The position numbers were made by a program, and so were the translations under genes. A stretch of 10,214 bases of DNA. It comes from Hyphomicrobiales bacterium (lineage in GTDB: Bacteria > Pseudomonadota > Alphaproteobacteria > Rhizobiales > Afifellaceae). The notes under the pieces are model-generated. The model made no database searches, had not been told where the DNA came from, and worked only from the letters and a program-made list of their open reading frames with translations. The stretch is taken from NCBI GenBank assembly GCA_013812985.1, contig JACCSN010000086.1:1-10214 (forward strand). Direction: 5' to 3'. Each line of letters starts with the position of its first letter. Within the stretch, counting starts at the first letter, position 1. Shown piece by piece: positions 1 through 6,615 of this stretch.

Positions 1-529
1 GCAGGCGGCGGTGAACACCGCGCCGTCCAATCCGGCGGAAGCAGCGCGCCGTCTCGCGGATACGAGCCGCATCGCGCCCGCGGTCGCCTTCGCTGATGCG
101 CGAGGCCTGCTCACCTGGCCGGTCTCCGGTGACAAGATTTCAGGCTTCGGCGACCCCGACGGTTTCGGCGGCAAGTCTCCGGGCGTCACGCTAACGACCC
201 GCGCGGGGACGTCCGTGCTCGCGCCGGCCGACAGCTGGGTCGTCTATGCAGGCCCGTTCCGTTCGTACGGGCAGGTGCTGATCCTTAATGCCGGCGACGG
301 TTATCACCTCGTGCTGGCGGGCATGGAGCGGATCGATGCAGCGCTCGGACAATTCGTGCTCGCCGGGGAGCCGGTCGCTCAAATGGGCGCGACCAGGCTG
401 GCAAGTCTGAGCGAAATAGAACACACTTCTGCCCAGCCGATTTTGTATGTAGAGTTCCGTAAGGACGGCGAGGCGATCGATTCCGCGCCCTGGTGGGCGC
501 CGGCAAGTGACGGCGAGGTCAATGGATGA
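1..529 (+). CDS. envC: Murein hydrolase activator EnvC, C-terminal part (5' end outside window)
   Basis: This is the C-terminal LytM (M23-fold) domain of an EnvC-type protein. EnvC acts in the periplasm at the septum, where it activates peptidoglycan amidases rather than cutting murein itself. The frame is open to the left edge with no stop, so the GTG at 11 is probably internal and the coiled-coil N-terminus lies outside the window. The fold is recognisable from GLLTWPVSG (106-132), the AGTSVLAPAD segment, GEPVAQMG, and the closing YVEFRKDG..D..PWW. All expected zinc ligands are replaced: HxGxD reads SPGVT (176-190), YAHL reads LAGM, and the final HFE reads YVE. This is the degenerate pattern known for EnvC. 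The stop TGA overlaps the ctpA start by 4 bp (ATGA, 526-529). The alternative, an active M23 endopeptidase, is argued against by the missing residues. Confidence 0.9.
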   Translation, partial: QAAVNTAPSNPAEAARRLADTSRIAPAVAFADARGLLTWPVSGDKISGFGDPDGFGGKSPGVTLTTRAGTSVLAPADSWVVYAGPFRSYGQVLILNAGDGYHLVLAGMERIDAALGQFVLAGEPVAQMGATRLASLSEIEHTSAQPILYVEFRKDGEAIDSAPWWAPASDGEVNG

Positions 530-1965
530 TGCGTAAGTTTGCTTTACTGGCCAGCGGCGCCGTAGCCGGCGCTCTGGCGATGGGCGGCGTTGCCCAATTC
601 GGCGGCGCGAGCGATGCGACGGCAGCCGCGACGGACACGTACCGTCAGCTCAATCTGTTCGGCGACGTGTTCGAGCGCATCCGCGCCGACTATGTCGAGG
701 AGCCTGATGACACCAAATTGATCGAGTCGGCGGTCAATGGGATGCTGTCCGCGCTCGACCCGCATTCGAGCTTCCTGAACGCCAAGGACTATCAGGACAT
801 GCAGGTGCAGACCCGTGGCGAGTTCTTCGGGCTCGGCATCGAGGTCACGATGGAGAACGAGCTCATCAAGGTGATCTCGCCCATTGACGACACCCCGGCG
901 GCCAAGGCCGGGGTGCTCGCCGGCGACATCATCGTCCAGCTTGACGGCGAGCAGGTCCAGGGCCTGACCCTCCGCGAGGCGGTCGAGAAGATGCGCGGCC
1001 CCGCCAACTCCGCCATCGAGCTCACCATCGTCCGGGAGGGCGTCGACGAGCCGTTGAAGATCAATGTCGTGCGCGATGTCATTCGCGTGCAGTCGGTCAA
1101 GCACCGCGTCGAGAACGACATCGGCTATCTTCGTATCGCCTCGTTCAGCGAGCAGACGACGGAAGGCCTGGAAAAAGCGATCGACAAGATCGAGGCGGAG
1201 ATCCCGGAGGACAAGCTGAGAGGATTTGTTCTCGATCTGCGCGGCAATCCAGGCGGTTTGCTCGATCAGGCCGTGCTGGTCTCCGACGCCTTTCTGGAAC
1301 GCGGGGAGATCGTGTCGACACGCGGCCGCCACGCGGAGGAAGTGCAGCGATTCAGCGCCCGGGCAGGCGATCTCGTCGACGGCAAGCCGATGATCGTGCT
1401 CCTGAACGGCGGCGCTGCTTCGGCTTCCGAGATCGTCGCCGGAGCGCTGCAGGATCATCGGCGCGCCACGGTGCTCGGCACGCGATCCTTCGGCAAAGGT
1501 TCGGTCCAGACCATCATCCCGATCGGCCGCAATGGCGCGATCCGCTTGACCACGGCTCGCTATTTCACGCCCTCCGGCCGCTCCATCCAGGCCAAGGGCA
1601 TTGAGCCGGACATCGAGATCCTGCCGGACGTGCCGGACGACGTGAAGAACATGGCGGCGATGAGCGAAGCGACGTTGCGCGGCCATTTGCTTGGTGAAGG
1701 CGAGAAGGACGGCGACAAATCGCCGGCCGGCGACGCGGCCGCAACGCCGGCTGCCGAGGATGCCGCCGCCGAGGCCGCCAAAGCTCTGGTCGAGGGAGCG
1801 AAGGCCGGCGAAAGCGATGACGAGAAGCCGGAAGGCGCGCTGTCGGCTTACGTGCCGGAGGATCCGAAGCTCGACAAGCAGCTTAACTACGCCTTCGATC
1901 TTCTCCGCGGCATCCAGGTGAACGCCCGGTTCCCCGCCACTTCCGAGCAGGGCATACCGAACTGA
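526..1965 (+). CDS. ctpA: Carboxy-terminal processing protease CtpA (S41 family, PDZ domain)
   Basis: This is a periplasmic serine protease with a Ser-Lys dyad that trims or degrades proteins from their C-termini. Residues 4-26 form a signal sequence or anchor (MMRKF then a hydrophobic run). Residues 37-95 are the S41 N-terminal helices, about 98-183 are the PDZ domain with binding loop GLGIEV (102-107), and about 190-370 are the S41 core. Catalytic residues line up with E. coli Tsp: Ser299 in GGAASASEI, Asp310, Lys324 in FGKGSVQ, and Gln328. The 479-aa length is normal for the family. Residues 390-440 are a low-complexity Ala/Glu/Lys/Asp stretch, followed by a conserved-looking helical tail. 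The ATG at 526 follows GGCGAGG (511-517) at good spacing; an ATG at 529 is the only close alternative. It is translationally coupled to envC, a usual pairing in Hyphomicrobiales. Confidence 0.96.
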   Translation: MMRKFALLASGAVAGALAMGGVAQFGGASDATAAATDTYRQLNLFGDVFERIRADYVEEPDDTKLIESAVNGMLSALDPHSSFLNAKDYQDMQVQTRGEFFGLGIEVTMENELIKVISPIDDTPAAKAGVLAGDIIVQLDGEQVQGLTLREAVEKMRGPANSAIELTIVREGVDEPLKINVVRDVIRVQSVKHRVENDIGYLRIASFSEQTTEGLEKAIDKIEAEIPEDKLRGFVLDLRGNPGGLLDQAVLVSDAFLERGEIVSTRGRHAEEVQRFSARAGDLVDGKPMIVLLNGGAASASEIVAGALQDHRRATVLGTRSFGKGSVQTIIPIGRNGAIRLTTARYFTPSGRSIQAKGIEPDIEILPDVPDDVKNMAAMSEATLRGHLLGEGEKDGDKSPAGDAAATPAAEDAAAEAAKALVEGAKAGESDDEKPEGALSAYVPEDPKLDKQLNYAFDLLRGIQVNARFPATSEQGIPN

Positions 1966-1973
1966 CGAACCTG

Positions 1974-2010
1974 CCGGCGCGGGAAAACCCGCGCCGGGCC
2001 TTCTCGGTTT
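1974..2010 (+). terminator. Terminator-like GC-rich hairpin between ctpA and yibQ
   Basis: A perfect 10-bp stem CCGGCGCGGG (1974-1983) pairs with CCCGCGCCGG (1988-1997) around an AAAA loop. It starts 9 nt after the ctpA stop. The downstream run is poor (TTCTCGGTTT), so termination is likely to be partial. It could reduce transcription into the deacetylase and rppH, or stabilise the 3' end of the envC-ctpA mRNA. The stem is seen directly; its function is inferred. Confidence 0.55.
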
Positions 2011-2027
2011 CCAGCCCTTAGGGGTCG

Positions 2028-3161
2028 ATGGCGGCGAACGACCTCAACAATCCCTTTCGTTCCAAAGCCCGGCGCGAAGCCCGGCCGCGGCAGCCCGCGC
2101 TCGCTTGGGCCGTGATCGCGGGAGCGGCGGTGGTCGCGATTGTTGGTTTGCTCTGGGTGGCCGTTGTCGACGATCCGGACGGCGGGCGCCCGGTTTCGGT
2201 GGCGATGATCGAGGACGCGCCTGTGGCGACGGGAAGCCTGCCAGCACCGAGGGGTGGAAATGGCGGCGGTCCAGCTCCCGACGATTCGAGCCCAGCCGCG
2301 CCGGACCTGCCTGGTCTCGAACAAGATCTGGAAATTGCCGCCCTTCCTACCGCCCCGGCGGTTGAGGCTCTTGCCAGCGCCATCCCCGGCCTCATCGAGC
2401 AATCCTCGTTCGGCCCACTGCCGCGCGTAGCCCCGGATGGCAGGCGTCCGCGCGACGCTTATGCGCGCCGATCGCCCGCGGCCGAACCGCACATCCCGCG
2501 CATTGCGTTGGTGGTCGGCGGGATGGGCATCAGCCAGACCGGCACACAGAGCGCCATAGAGATGCTGCCGGAGGACGTGACGCTGGCCTTCGCGCCCTAT
2601 GGCGGAAGTCTGCAGCGCTGGGTCGAAAAGGCGCGCGCGGAAGGTCATGAGGTGCTGCTCCAGATCCCGCTCGAGCCCATCGGCTATCCGGAGGAGAACC
2701 CTGGCGAGCACACGCTGCTTGTCTCCAATGACCGCCGGGGCGCCCAGAACGATTTGCAATGGGCGTTGAGCCGAATGACGTCCTATGCGGGCGTGATGAA
2801 CTATATGGGGGCGCGCTTTACTAGCGAGGATCAGGCGGTGCTCCCCTTCCTTGGCGAGATCGGCGAACGAGGCCTCTATTACCTGGATGACGGATCGTCC
2901 CCGGCGAGCCGCGCTGCGGCGCTGGGCAAGGTCCTGGAGGTTCCCGTGGTCACCGCCGACCGGATCATCGACCGCGACCGCTCGCCGGGCGAAATCGAAC
3001 GGGAGCTCAGAGCGCTGGAGACCACGGCGCGCAGCCGCGGGGTGGCCGTCGGGGTGGCCTCGGCCTTTCCCGGTTCCATCGAGGCCATCGCGGCCTGGGC
3101 TGAAGGGGCCGAGGCTCGTGGCATCGTTCTGGTGCCGGCGAGCGCGGCGATCGGGCGCTGA
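2028..3161 (+). CDS. Divergent polysaccharide deacetylase family protein (YibQ-like)
   Basis: This inner-membrane-anchored protein carries a periplasmic YibQ-type divergent polysaccharide deacetylase domain (Pfam Polysacc_deac_2). The family is thought to act on envelope polysaccharide or peptidoglycan, but its reaction is not firmly established. Residues 1-23 are basic and cytoplasmic, 24-46 are a transmembrane helix, 50-155 are a Pro/Ala/Gly-rich linker, and about 157-377 are the (beta/alpha)-barrel domain. Landmarks are PRIALVVGGMGIS (157-169), the LLQIPLEP segment (210-217), MNYMGARFT (257-265), YYLDDGSS (284-291) and FPGSIEAI (347-354). The metal-binding Asp-Asp pair of canonical members is Gly164-Gly165 here, and the His of NHMG is Tyr259, so catalysis is doubtful. 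The start ATG has AGGGG only 3 nt upstream. The gene lies between ctpA and rppH, as in many Hyphomicrobiales, and ends 3 nt before rppH. Confidence 0.9.
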   Translation: MAANDLNNPFRSKARREARPRQPALAWAVIAGAAVVAIVGLLWVAVVDDPDGGRPVSVAMIEDAPVATGSLPAPRGGNGGGPAPDDSSPAAPDLPGLEQDLEIAALPTAPAVEALASAIPGLIEQSSFGPLPRVAPDGRRPRDAYARRSPAAEPHIPRIALVVGGMGISQTGTQSAIEMLPEDVTLAFAPYGGSLQRWVEKARAEGHEVLLQIPLEPIGYPEENPGEHTLLVSNDRRGAQNDLQWALSRMTSYAGVMNYMGARFTSEDQAVLPFLGEIGERGLYYLDDGSSPASRAAALGKVLEVPVVTADRIIDRDRSPGEIERELRALETTARSRGVAVGVASAFPGSIEAIAAWAEGAEARGIVLVPASAAIGR

Positions 3162-3164
3162 TCG

Positions 3165-3710
3165 ATGTCGAAGTCATCCACGCCGGCTTACCGGCCCTGC
3201 GTCGGGATCGCGGTTTTCAACCGCGCCGGCCTGGTTTTCCTCGGCCGGCGCAAGATCGGTCCTGAAACCGGCAACCTGTTCCAGGCGTGGCAGATGCCGC
3301 AGGGCGGCATCGATCGCGGCGAGGCGCCGTATCGGGCAGCGTTGCGGGAACTCTACGAGGAAACAAGCATCCGCTCGGTAACGCTGCTCGGGGAGGCTAA
3401 GGATTGGCTCTGCTATGACCTTCCCGCGCCGCTCGCGCCCTTCGTCTTGAAGGGGCGCTACCGCGGCCAGAACCAGAAATGGTTCGCGTTCCGGTTCGAG
3501 GGCGACGACAGCGAGATCGATGTGAAGACGCCGGGCGGCGGCAAGCACAAGGCGGAATTCCGCGCCTGGCGCTGGGAGCGGCTGGAGCGGGTGCCCGAAT
3601 TGATCGTGCCGTTCAAGCGCGCCGTCTATGACCAGGTCGCCGCGGCGTTTCTGCCGTTTGCGCGCCCGGTGGACGCGGGGGAACCGACGTCGACAGACCG
3701 CCCCGGCTGA
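3165..3710 (+). CDS. rppH: RNA 5'-pyrophosphohydrolase RppH (Nudix)
   Basis: RppH removes pyrophosphate from the 5' triphosphate end of transcripts, which exposes them to RNase E-type decay. The Nudix box spans residues 47-69: Gly47, Glu53, Arg61-Glu62, Glu65 and Glu66 fit Gx5Ex7REUxEExGU. The usual Gly near the end of the box is Ser68, a change outside the metal-binding Glu residues. Other RppH landmarks are the N-terminal [11 protein letters not shown] (9-19), [12 protein letters not shown] (39-50), [12 protein letters not shown] (100-111), and the EFRAWRW segment (131-137). The length of 181 aa is slightly above the usual 160-175 because of a loose C-terminal tail. The ATG lies 3 nt after the deacetylase stop, so the two genes are almost certainly co-translated. 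The alternative, an Ap4A hydrolase, is the older name for this same family. Confidence 0.95.
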   Translation: MSKSSTPAYRPCVGIAVFNRAGLVFLGRRKIGPETGNLFQAWQMPQGGIDRGEAPYRAALRELYEETSIRSVTLLGEAKDWLCYDLPAPLAPFVLKGRYRGQNQKWFAFRFEGDDSEIDVKTPGGGKHKAEFRAWRWERLERVPELIVPFKRAVYDQVAAAFLPFARPVDAGEPTSTDRPG

Positions 3711-3726
3711 CGGATTTCGCGATCCG
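3711..3726. other. Weak hairpin in the rppH / M48 convergent junction
   Basis: The 34-nt gap between the two convergent genes holds a short inverted repeat, CGGAT (3711-3715) with ATCCG (3722-3726) and a 6-nt loop. There is no T-run on either strand. It may be a transcript end for the upstream cluster, but nothing here meets the usual standard for an intrinsic terminator. Confidence 0.2.
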
Positions 3727-3744
3727 CCCACTTAGGGCCGGCGC

Positions 3745-5220
3745 CTAATCGGACACCAGCTTGACCGGTTGACCGGGAACCACGGCATCCTCCGGGCCGA
3801 GTCCGTTCAGGAGCCGGAAAAGTTCCAGCTTCCGCTCGGTCCCCTCCATGCGCAAAGCCAGGCTCGCCGGCGTATCGCCGGAACGCGCCGAGACGACATT
3901 GACGCGGAGCGGCCTGAGCCGCGCCACTTCGCTGGGCGTCAACCGGTGGAACGAGGCGAGCGTCTCCTGCATGGCCTGCTCGATGCCGGCGCCATCGCCG
4001 CGATCGGCGAAGATCAGCCGATACATGCTGCCGCCGACGCGCACGGCCCCGATCCGGAACACCCATTCCCCGGCCGCGGCCTCGGCGGTGGCGGCAGGAA
4101 GGCGGTTCACATCCGTGGCGCGGATCGAGCCGTCAACGAGGCCGTTGATCCAGCCGGATGCCAGGTAATCCGCCGGCGCCGCGTCCGCTTCCACCGCGAC
4201 GCCGTCGAAGCGCATCGCGGTGTTCTCGCCGGCAGCGGCCAGCACCGCTTCCTTGGTGTTCTCCAGCCGGAAGTCAGGCGGGACCCGGAAGCCGATCGCC
4301 AGCCGAGGGTGCAGGAACTCGCGCCCGCGCACGAAACCCTCGGATGGGTCGTCGCCATAGACCATCCCGTCAAGCGCCTTGAGATAGCCGTCCTGGGTAC
4401 GCTCGCCGATCCCCGGCGCGCCGAACTGGCGGGCGACGACCAGAGCGAGCTCGCGCCGTTCCAGTGCGGCGGGGTGCGACGCGAGGAAGCTCGCCGCGTC
4501 GTCGCGGTTGCCGAGCGCGGAGCGGAAGGCCGCATAGCTCTCCAGCTTGTCCAGAAAGCGCGAAGCCGCGAACGGGTCGAAGCCGGCGCGCCCCGCGATG
4601 GTGATGCCGATGCGGTCGGCCTCGACCTCCTGGTTCCGCGAGAAGGTCGCAAGGCTGAGGCGCGACCCGGCGCGCGCCGATTGGCTCTCGTCAGGGTCGG
4701 AGAGGACGTCGGTCGCGACCCGTTCGACGATATCGTTCTGCTCCACGATCCTGGCGCGCTGGATCGCATGGTCCAGGAGAACATGGGCCATTTCGTGCGA
4801 CAGGACTGCGGCAAGCTCCGAGGAATCGTTCGTCAGCGCGATCAGGCCGCGCGTGACGTAGAGGTAGCCGCCGGGAAGCGCGAAGGCATTCGCCACGGGG
4901 GAGTTGAGGATCGTCACCTTATAGGTCCGGGAGGGATCGTCGGAGGCGGCGACAACGCGCGAGACAACCTTGGCGATCGCTTCCTCGACCTCCGGATCGG
5001 AATAGACGCCGCCATATTCGGCGACGACGCGCGGGTTCTCGCGCGCGCCAATCACCTCCTCGGGACGGCTTGGGAGCCGCGGCGCGACGACGGCGACAGG
5101 CTCCACCGTGTCGAGGGCGCCGCCAAAAAGCTGGCAGCCACCGAGGAGCGCGGCGGCGCAGAAGGCCAAGAGGATCCGGTGCATGAGCCTGCCAATGCGC
5201 AGGTTCGGCGTGAAAATCAA
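3745..5220 (-). CDS. M48 family zinc metalloprotease lipoprotein (BepA/LoiP-like) with LysM-like C-terminus
   Basis: This is a predicted periplasmic, lipid-anchored zinc peptidase of the BepA/YcaL/LoiP type, a group involved in outer-membrane protein quality control. A signal peptide ends in LLGGC, making Cys29 the lipidated residue. The catalytic motif is HEMAH (His142, Glu143, His146). The third ligand lies in NQEVEADRIG (196-205), and an SHP motif (His249) matches the regulatory His region of BepA. Residues about 300-430 form an uncharacterised C-terminal domain. Residues about 438-490 (SARSGDT, LLNGL, VPGQPVKLV) look like LysM, a peptidoglycan-binding module. The start shown is a TTG preceded by GGGGGAGA at about 5 nt, overlapping the upstream stop as TTGA (5217-5220). 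The ATG at 5184 (MHRILL) gives a shorter, more typical lipoprotein signal and cannot be excluded. The native substrate is not known from the sequence. Confidence 0.9.
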   Translation of the reverse strand: MIFTPNLRIGRLMHRILLAFCAAALLGGCQLFGGALDTVEPVAVVAPRLPSRPEEVIGARENPRVVAEYGGVYSDPEVEEAIAKVVSRVVAASDDPSRTYKVTILNSPVANAFALPGGYLYVTRGLIALTNDSSELAAVLSHEMAHVLLDHAIQRARIVEQNDIVERVATDVLSDPDESQSARAGSRLSLATFSRNQEVEADRIGITIAGRAGFDPFAASRFLDKLESYAAFRSALGNRDDAASFLASHPAALERRELALVVARQFGAPGIGERTQDGYLKALDGMVYGDDPSEGFVRGREFLHPRLAIGFRVPPDFRLENTKEAVLAAAGENTAMRFDGVAVEADAAPADYLASGWINGLVDGSIRATDVNRLPAATAEAAAGEWVFRIGAVRVGGSMYRLIFADRGDGAGIEQAMQETLASFHRLTPSEVARLRPLRVNVVSARSGDTPASLALRMEGTERKLELFRLLNGLGPEDAVVPGQPVKLVSD

Positions 5221-6059
5221 GGTGTCTCCCCCGCGATCGCGGCGGCCGCGCCAAGCGTCTCCATTTGCATGGGGGAGCGAATGACAACCATCGGCCCGCC
5301 CTTGTCCTCCACGAAGCCGCGAATGCGAAGCCGCCGGCCCGCCAACTGGGCGAGCGCAGCCTCGCCGCCGAACAAGGCTCGGTCACGCGCCGGGATCTCG
5401 ACAGTCACGTCTTCAGACCACCATGTTCCGAAATTCAGATATGTTCGCGTCGGCCGGTTTCCCACCGAAATCGGGGCGCCTTCGAAGATGGCGAACCGTC
5501 CGATTCGGGGTTTCAGCGCATCCGGGCGCGCCTCGGGCAGTTCCGTTCCCGCCCAGAAGCCGCGGCCGGCTCGCCGCGCGCTGTTCTCCGCGCTCAAAAA
5601 TCGAGCGAAGCAGGGGAGGGGATCGCCCGCGGCGACGGCAAGGGCAAGCCCTTCGCGCGCCAGGACCTCCTGGACGAGTGCTCCGTCCGCTGCCGCCACG
5701 AGCGCGGAGAGCCGTCCATGCCGGTCGGGCCTCCCTGTGAGCAAGACGACCCGGAGCGGCGCTCTGGCCAGCATCGTTTCCAGGCGCCCCCTCAGTGTCG
5801 CCTCCGCGTCGTCGCCGCTGTCGAGAAGGAGCGCGAAAGTCTCGATGCCTGCGAGACGGAGGACACGCCCGTCCTCCAGCTTGACCGAGCGCGCGTCGAT
5901 GACAGCCGCGACGCGCGTCTCCGCCGCCTCGGCGAGGCAATCGCGATCCATGGCGGGCGCCTGGGCCAGCGCGGTCGAGACAAAAACCTCCAACGCCAGC
6001 ACGGCCGCGCAGCCGGATCGCCGGCCGCGCCGGATCAGTTGTTGCAAGGACGCCCCCAT
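5217..6059 (-). CDS. Exported thermonuclease-family (SNase-like) protein with C-terminal OB-like domain, active site substituted
   Basis: This is a secreted protein of the staphylococcal nuclease-like family. Residues 1-33 form an Arg-rich signal peptide ending at ALAQA. Residues about 48-172 are the SNase-like domain, including VAAVIDARSVKLEDG (50-64), LRLAGIE (67-73), RPDRHGRL (110-117) and the ADG..VQEVLAREGLA segment. Residues about 186-268 look like a second OB-like module (GRFAIFEG, YLNFGTWWSEDVTV, LRIRGFV). Arg68 and Arg116 align with SNase Arg35 and Arg87. The general-base region VDTPE instead reads IETFA, so the catalytic Glu appears to be Ala76. The protein may bind rather than cut nucleic acid, or may be an inactive fold. 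The 3' end overlaps the M48 lipoprotein start (TTGA), so the two are probably co-translated. The ATG at 6059 has only a weak upstream purine stretch. Confidence 0.82.
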   Translation of the reverse strand: MGASLQQLIRRGRRSGCAAVLALEVFVSTALAQAPAMDRDCLAEAAETRVAAVIDARSVKLEDGRVLRLAGIETFALLLDSGDDAEATLRGRLETMLARAPLRVVLLTGRPDRHGRLSALVAAADGALVQEVLAREGLALAVAAGDPLPCFARFLSAENSARRAGRGFWAGTELPEARPDALKPRIGRFAIFEGAPISVGNRPTRTYLNFGTWWSEDVTVEIPARDRALFGGEAALAQLAGRRLRIRGFVEDKGGPMVVIRSPMQMETLGAAAAIAGETP

Positions 6060-6142
6060 CTCAGGCCCGATCTCAGCGCAGCGCCCATTGGCGAATGGTT
6101 AACGCGCGCCAGCCCAACGGCGCTGCCCAGCTTGAAAGTACG

Positions 6143-6164
6143 ATCGTGGCCGAAAAAGCACGAT
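6143..6164. repeat. Inverted repeat ATCGTG-N10-CACGAT in the upstream region of the thermonuclease gene
   Basis: Perfect 6-bp arms (6143-6148 and 6159-6164) flank a 10-nt AT-richer spacer. The repeat lies 84 bp upstream of the minus-strand thermonuclease start and about 90 bp upstream of the tRNA. It could be an operator or an mRNA hairpin; no family is recognised. A second short palindrome, CCGCAG-TT-CTGCGG, sits nearby at 6178-6191. I could not identify a convincing -35/-10 pair for either flanking gene in 6060-6255. Confidence 0.3.
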
Positions 6165-6255
6165 AGTTCTTGCCAAACCGCAGTTCTGCGGCAAAACAGA
6201 GTCGGCCGCGCCCGTGGCGCCCGCGCTGCTCATCGAAGGACGCAAGCCAATCGGC

Positions 6256-6332
6256 GGCCCCGTAGCTCAGTAGGATAGAGCACCAGATTCCTAATCTGGG
6301 GGTCACAGGTTCAAATCCTGTCGGGGTCACCA
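6256..6332 (+). tRNA. tRNA-Arg (anticodon CCT), CCA encoded
   Basis: A complete cloverleaf can be folded by hand. The acceptor GGCCCCG (6256-6262) pairs with CGGGGTC (6322-6328) with one G-T wobble. The D stem is GCTC/GAGC (6265-6268, 6278-6281). The anticodon stem is CCAGA/TCTGG (6283-6287, 6295-6299) around loop TTCCTAA, placing the anticodon CCT at 6290-6292. The T stem is ACAGG/CCTGT with loop TTCAAAT. The discriminator is A6329 and the CCA is genomically encoded (6330-6332). It reads AGG codons, which are rare in high-GC alphaproteobacteria. tRNA-Arg genes are common integrase targets, but no integrase or duplicated 3' end is present in this window. Confidence 0.97.
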
Positions 6333-6379
6333 ATCTTCGCAGAGACTTAGGCTCTCCTGCCAAACCGCTCGCCGTGCTC

Positions 6380-6401
6380 CGGCTAACGCGCGGCTAACGC
6401 G
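6380..6401. repeat. Tandem 11-bp direct repeat (two copies of CGGCTAACGCG)
   Basis: Two exact, directly abutting copies (6380-6390 and 6391-6401) lie 48 bp downstream of the tRNA. A related GTTAACGCGCG occurs at about 6098-6108. GGCTCTCC also occurs on both sides of the tandem repeat (6350-6357 and 6409-6416). The stretch may be a protein-binding site or slippage-derived noise; no known family is recognised. Confidence 0.5.
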
Positions 6402-6432
6402 CCGTTTGGGCTCTCCAAGGCGCCGGGGCCGC

Positions 6433-6615
6433 TTGTCGTGCGCGGGCGCAAACAGGCGCCGCCTACGTGGCGACGGACAGCCCTCGACTCCCCGGTGTTG
6501 AAATGCTTCGATGTGGGTGTCGGCCCCCACACCGGCCGACGGGCGGCTCCGGTGGTCGTCCTCCAAATAGGAGTCCGTGGCCGCTCACCATCTGCATTAC
6601 CTTTAAGGAGGGCAC
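6433..6615 (+). promoter_or_regulatory. Possible structured leader upstream of the small membrane protein gene
   Basis: The 283-nt stretch 6333-6615 between the tRNA and the next gene has no credible ORF. Its right part folds locally in competing ways. GTGGG (6513-6517) can pair with CCCAC (6526-6530), or GTCGGC (6519-6524) with GCCGAC (6535-6540). CTCC (6561-6564) can pair with GGAG (6570-6573), while the same TCCTCC (6559-6564) is complementary to the Shine-Dalgarno core GGAGGG (6607-6612). That could form a translational switch, but this is inference from hand-found complementarity. It matches no riboswitch class I know, and I found no clear sigma70 promoter. Confidence 0.3.

Noticed and set aside
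544..1686. A 380-residue minus-strand ORF opposite ctpA
   Set aside because: It is the antisense shadow of a confidently identified S41 protease, with His/Arg/Asp-rich composition and no recognisable domain.
3769..6102. A very long (777-residue) plus-strand ORF
   Set aside because: It is antisense to the M48 and thermonuclease genes, both of which have clear family motifs. Long shadow frames are expected in GC-rich DNA, and its composition (Arg/Ala/Gly-rich, no domain) is typical of one.
6073..6363. A 96-residue minus-strand ORF containing TPTGFEPVTPRLGIWCSI
   Set aside because: This is the antisense translation of the tRNA-Arg gene, a well-known false protein found in many databases. It overlaps the whole tRNA.
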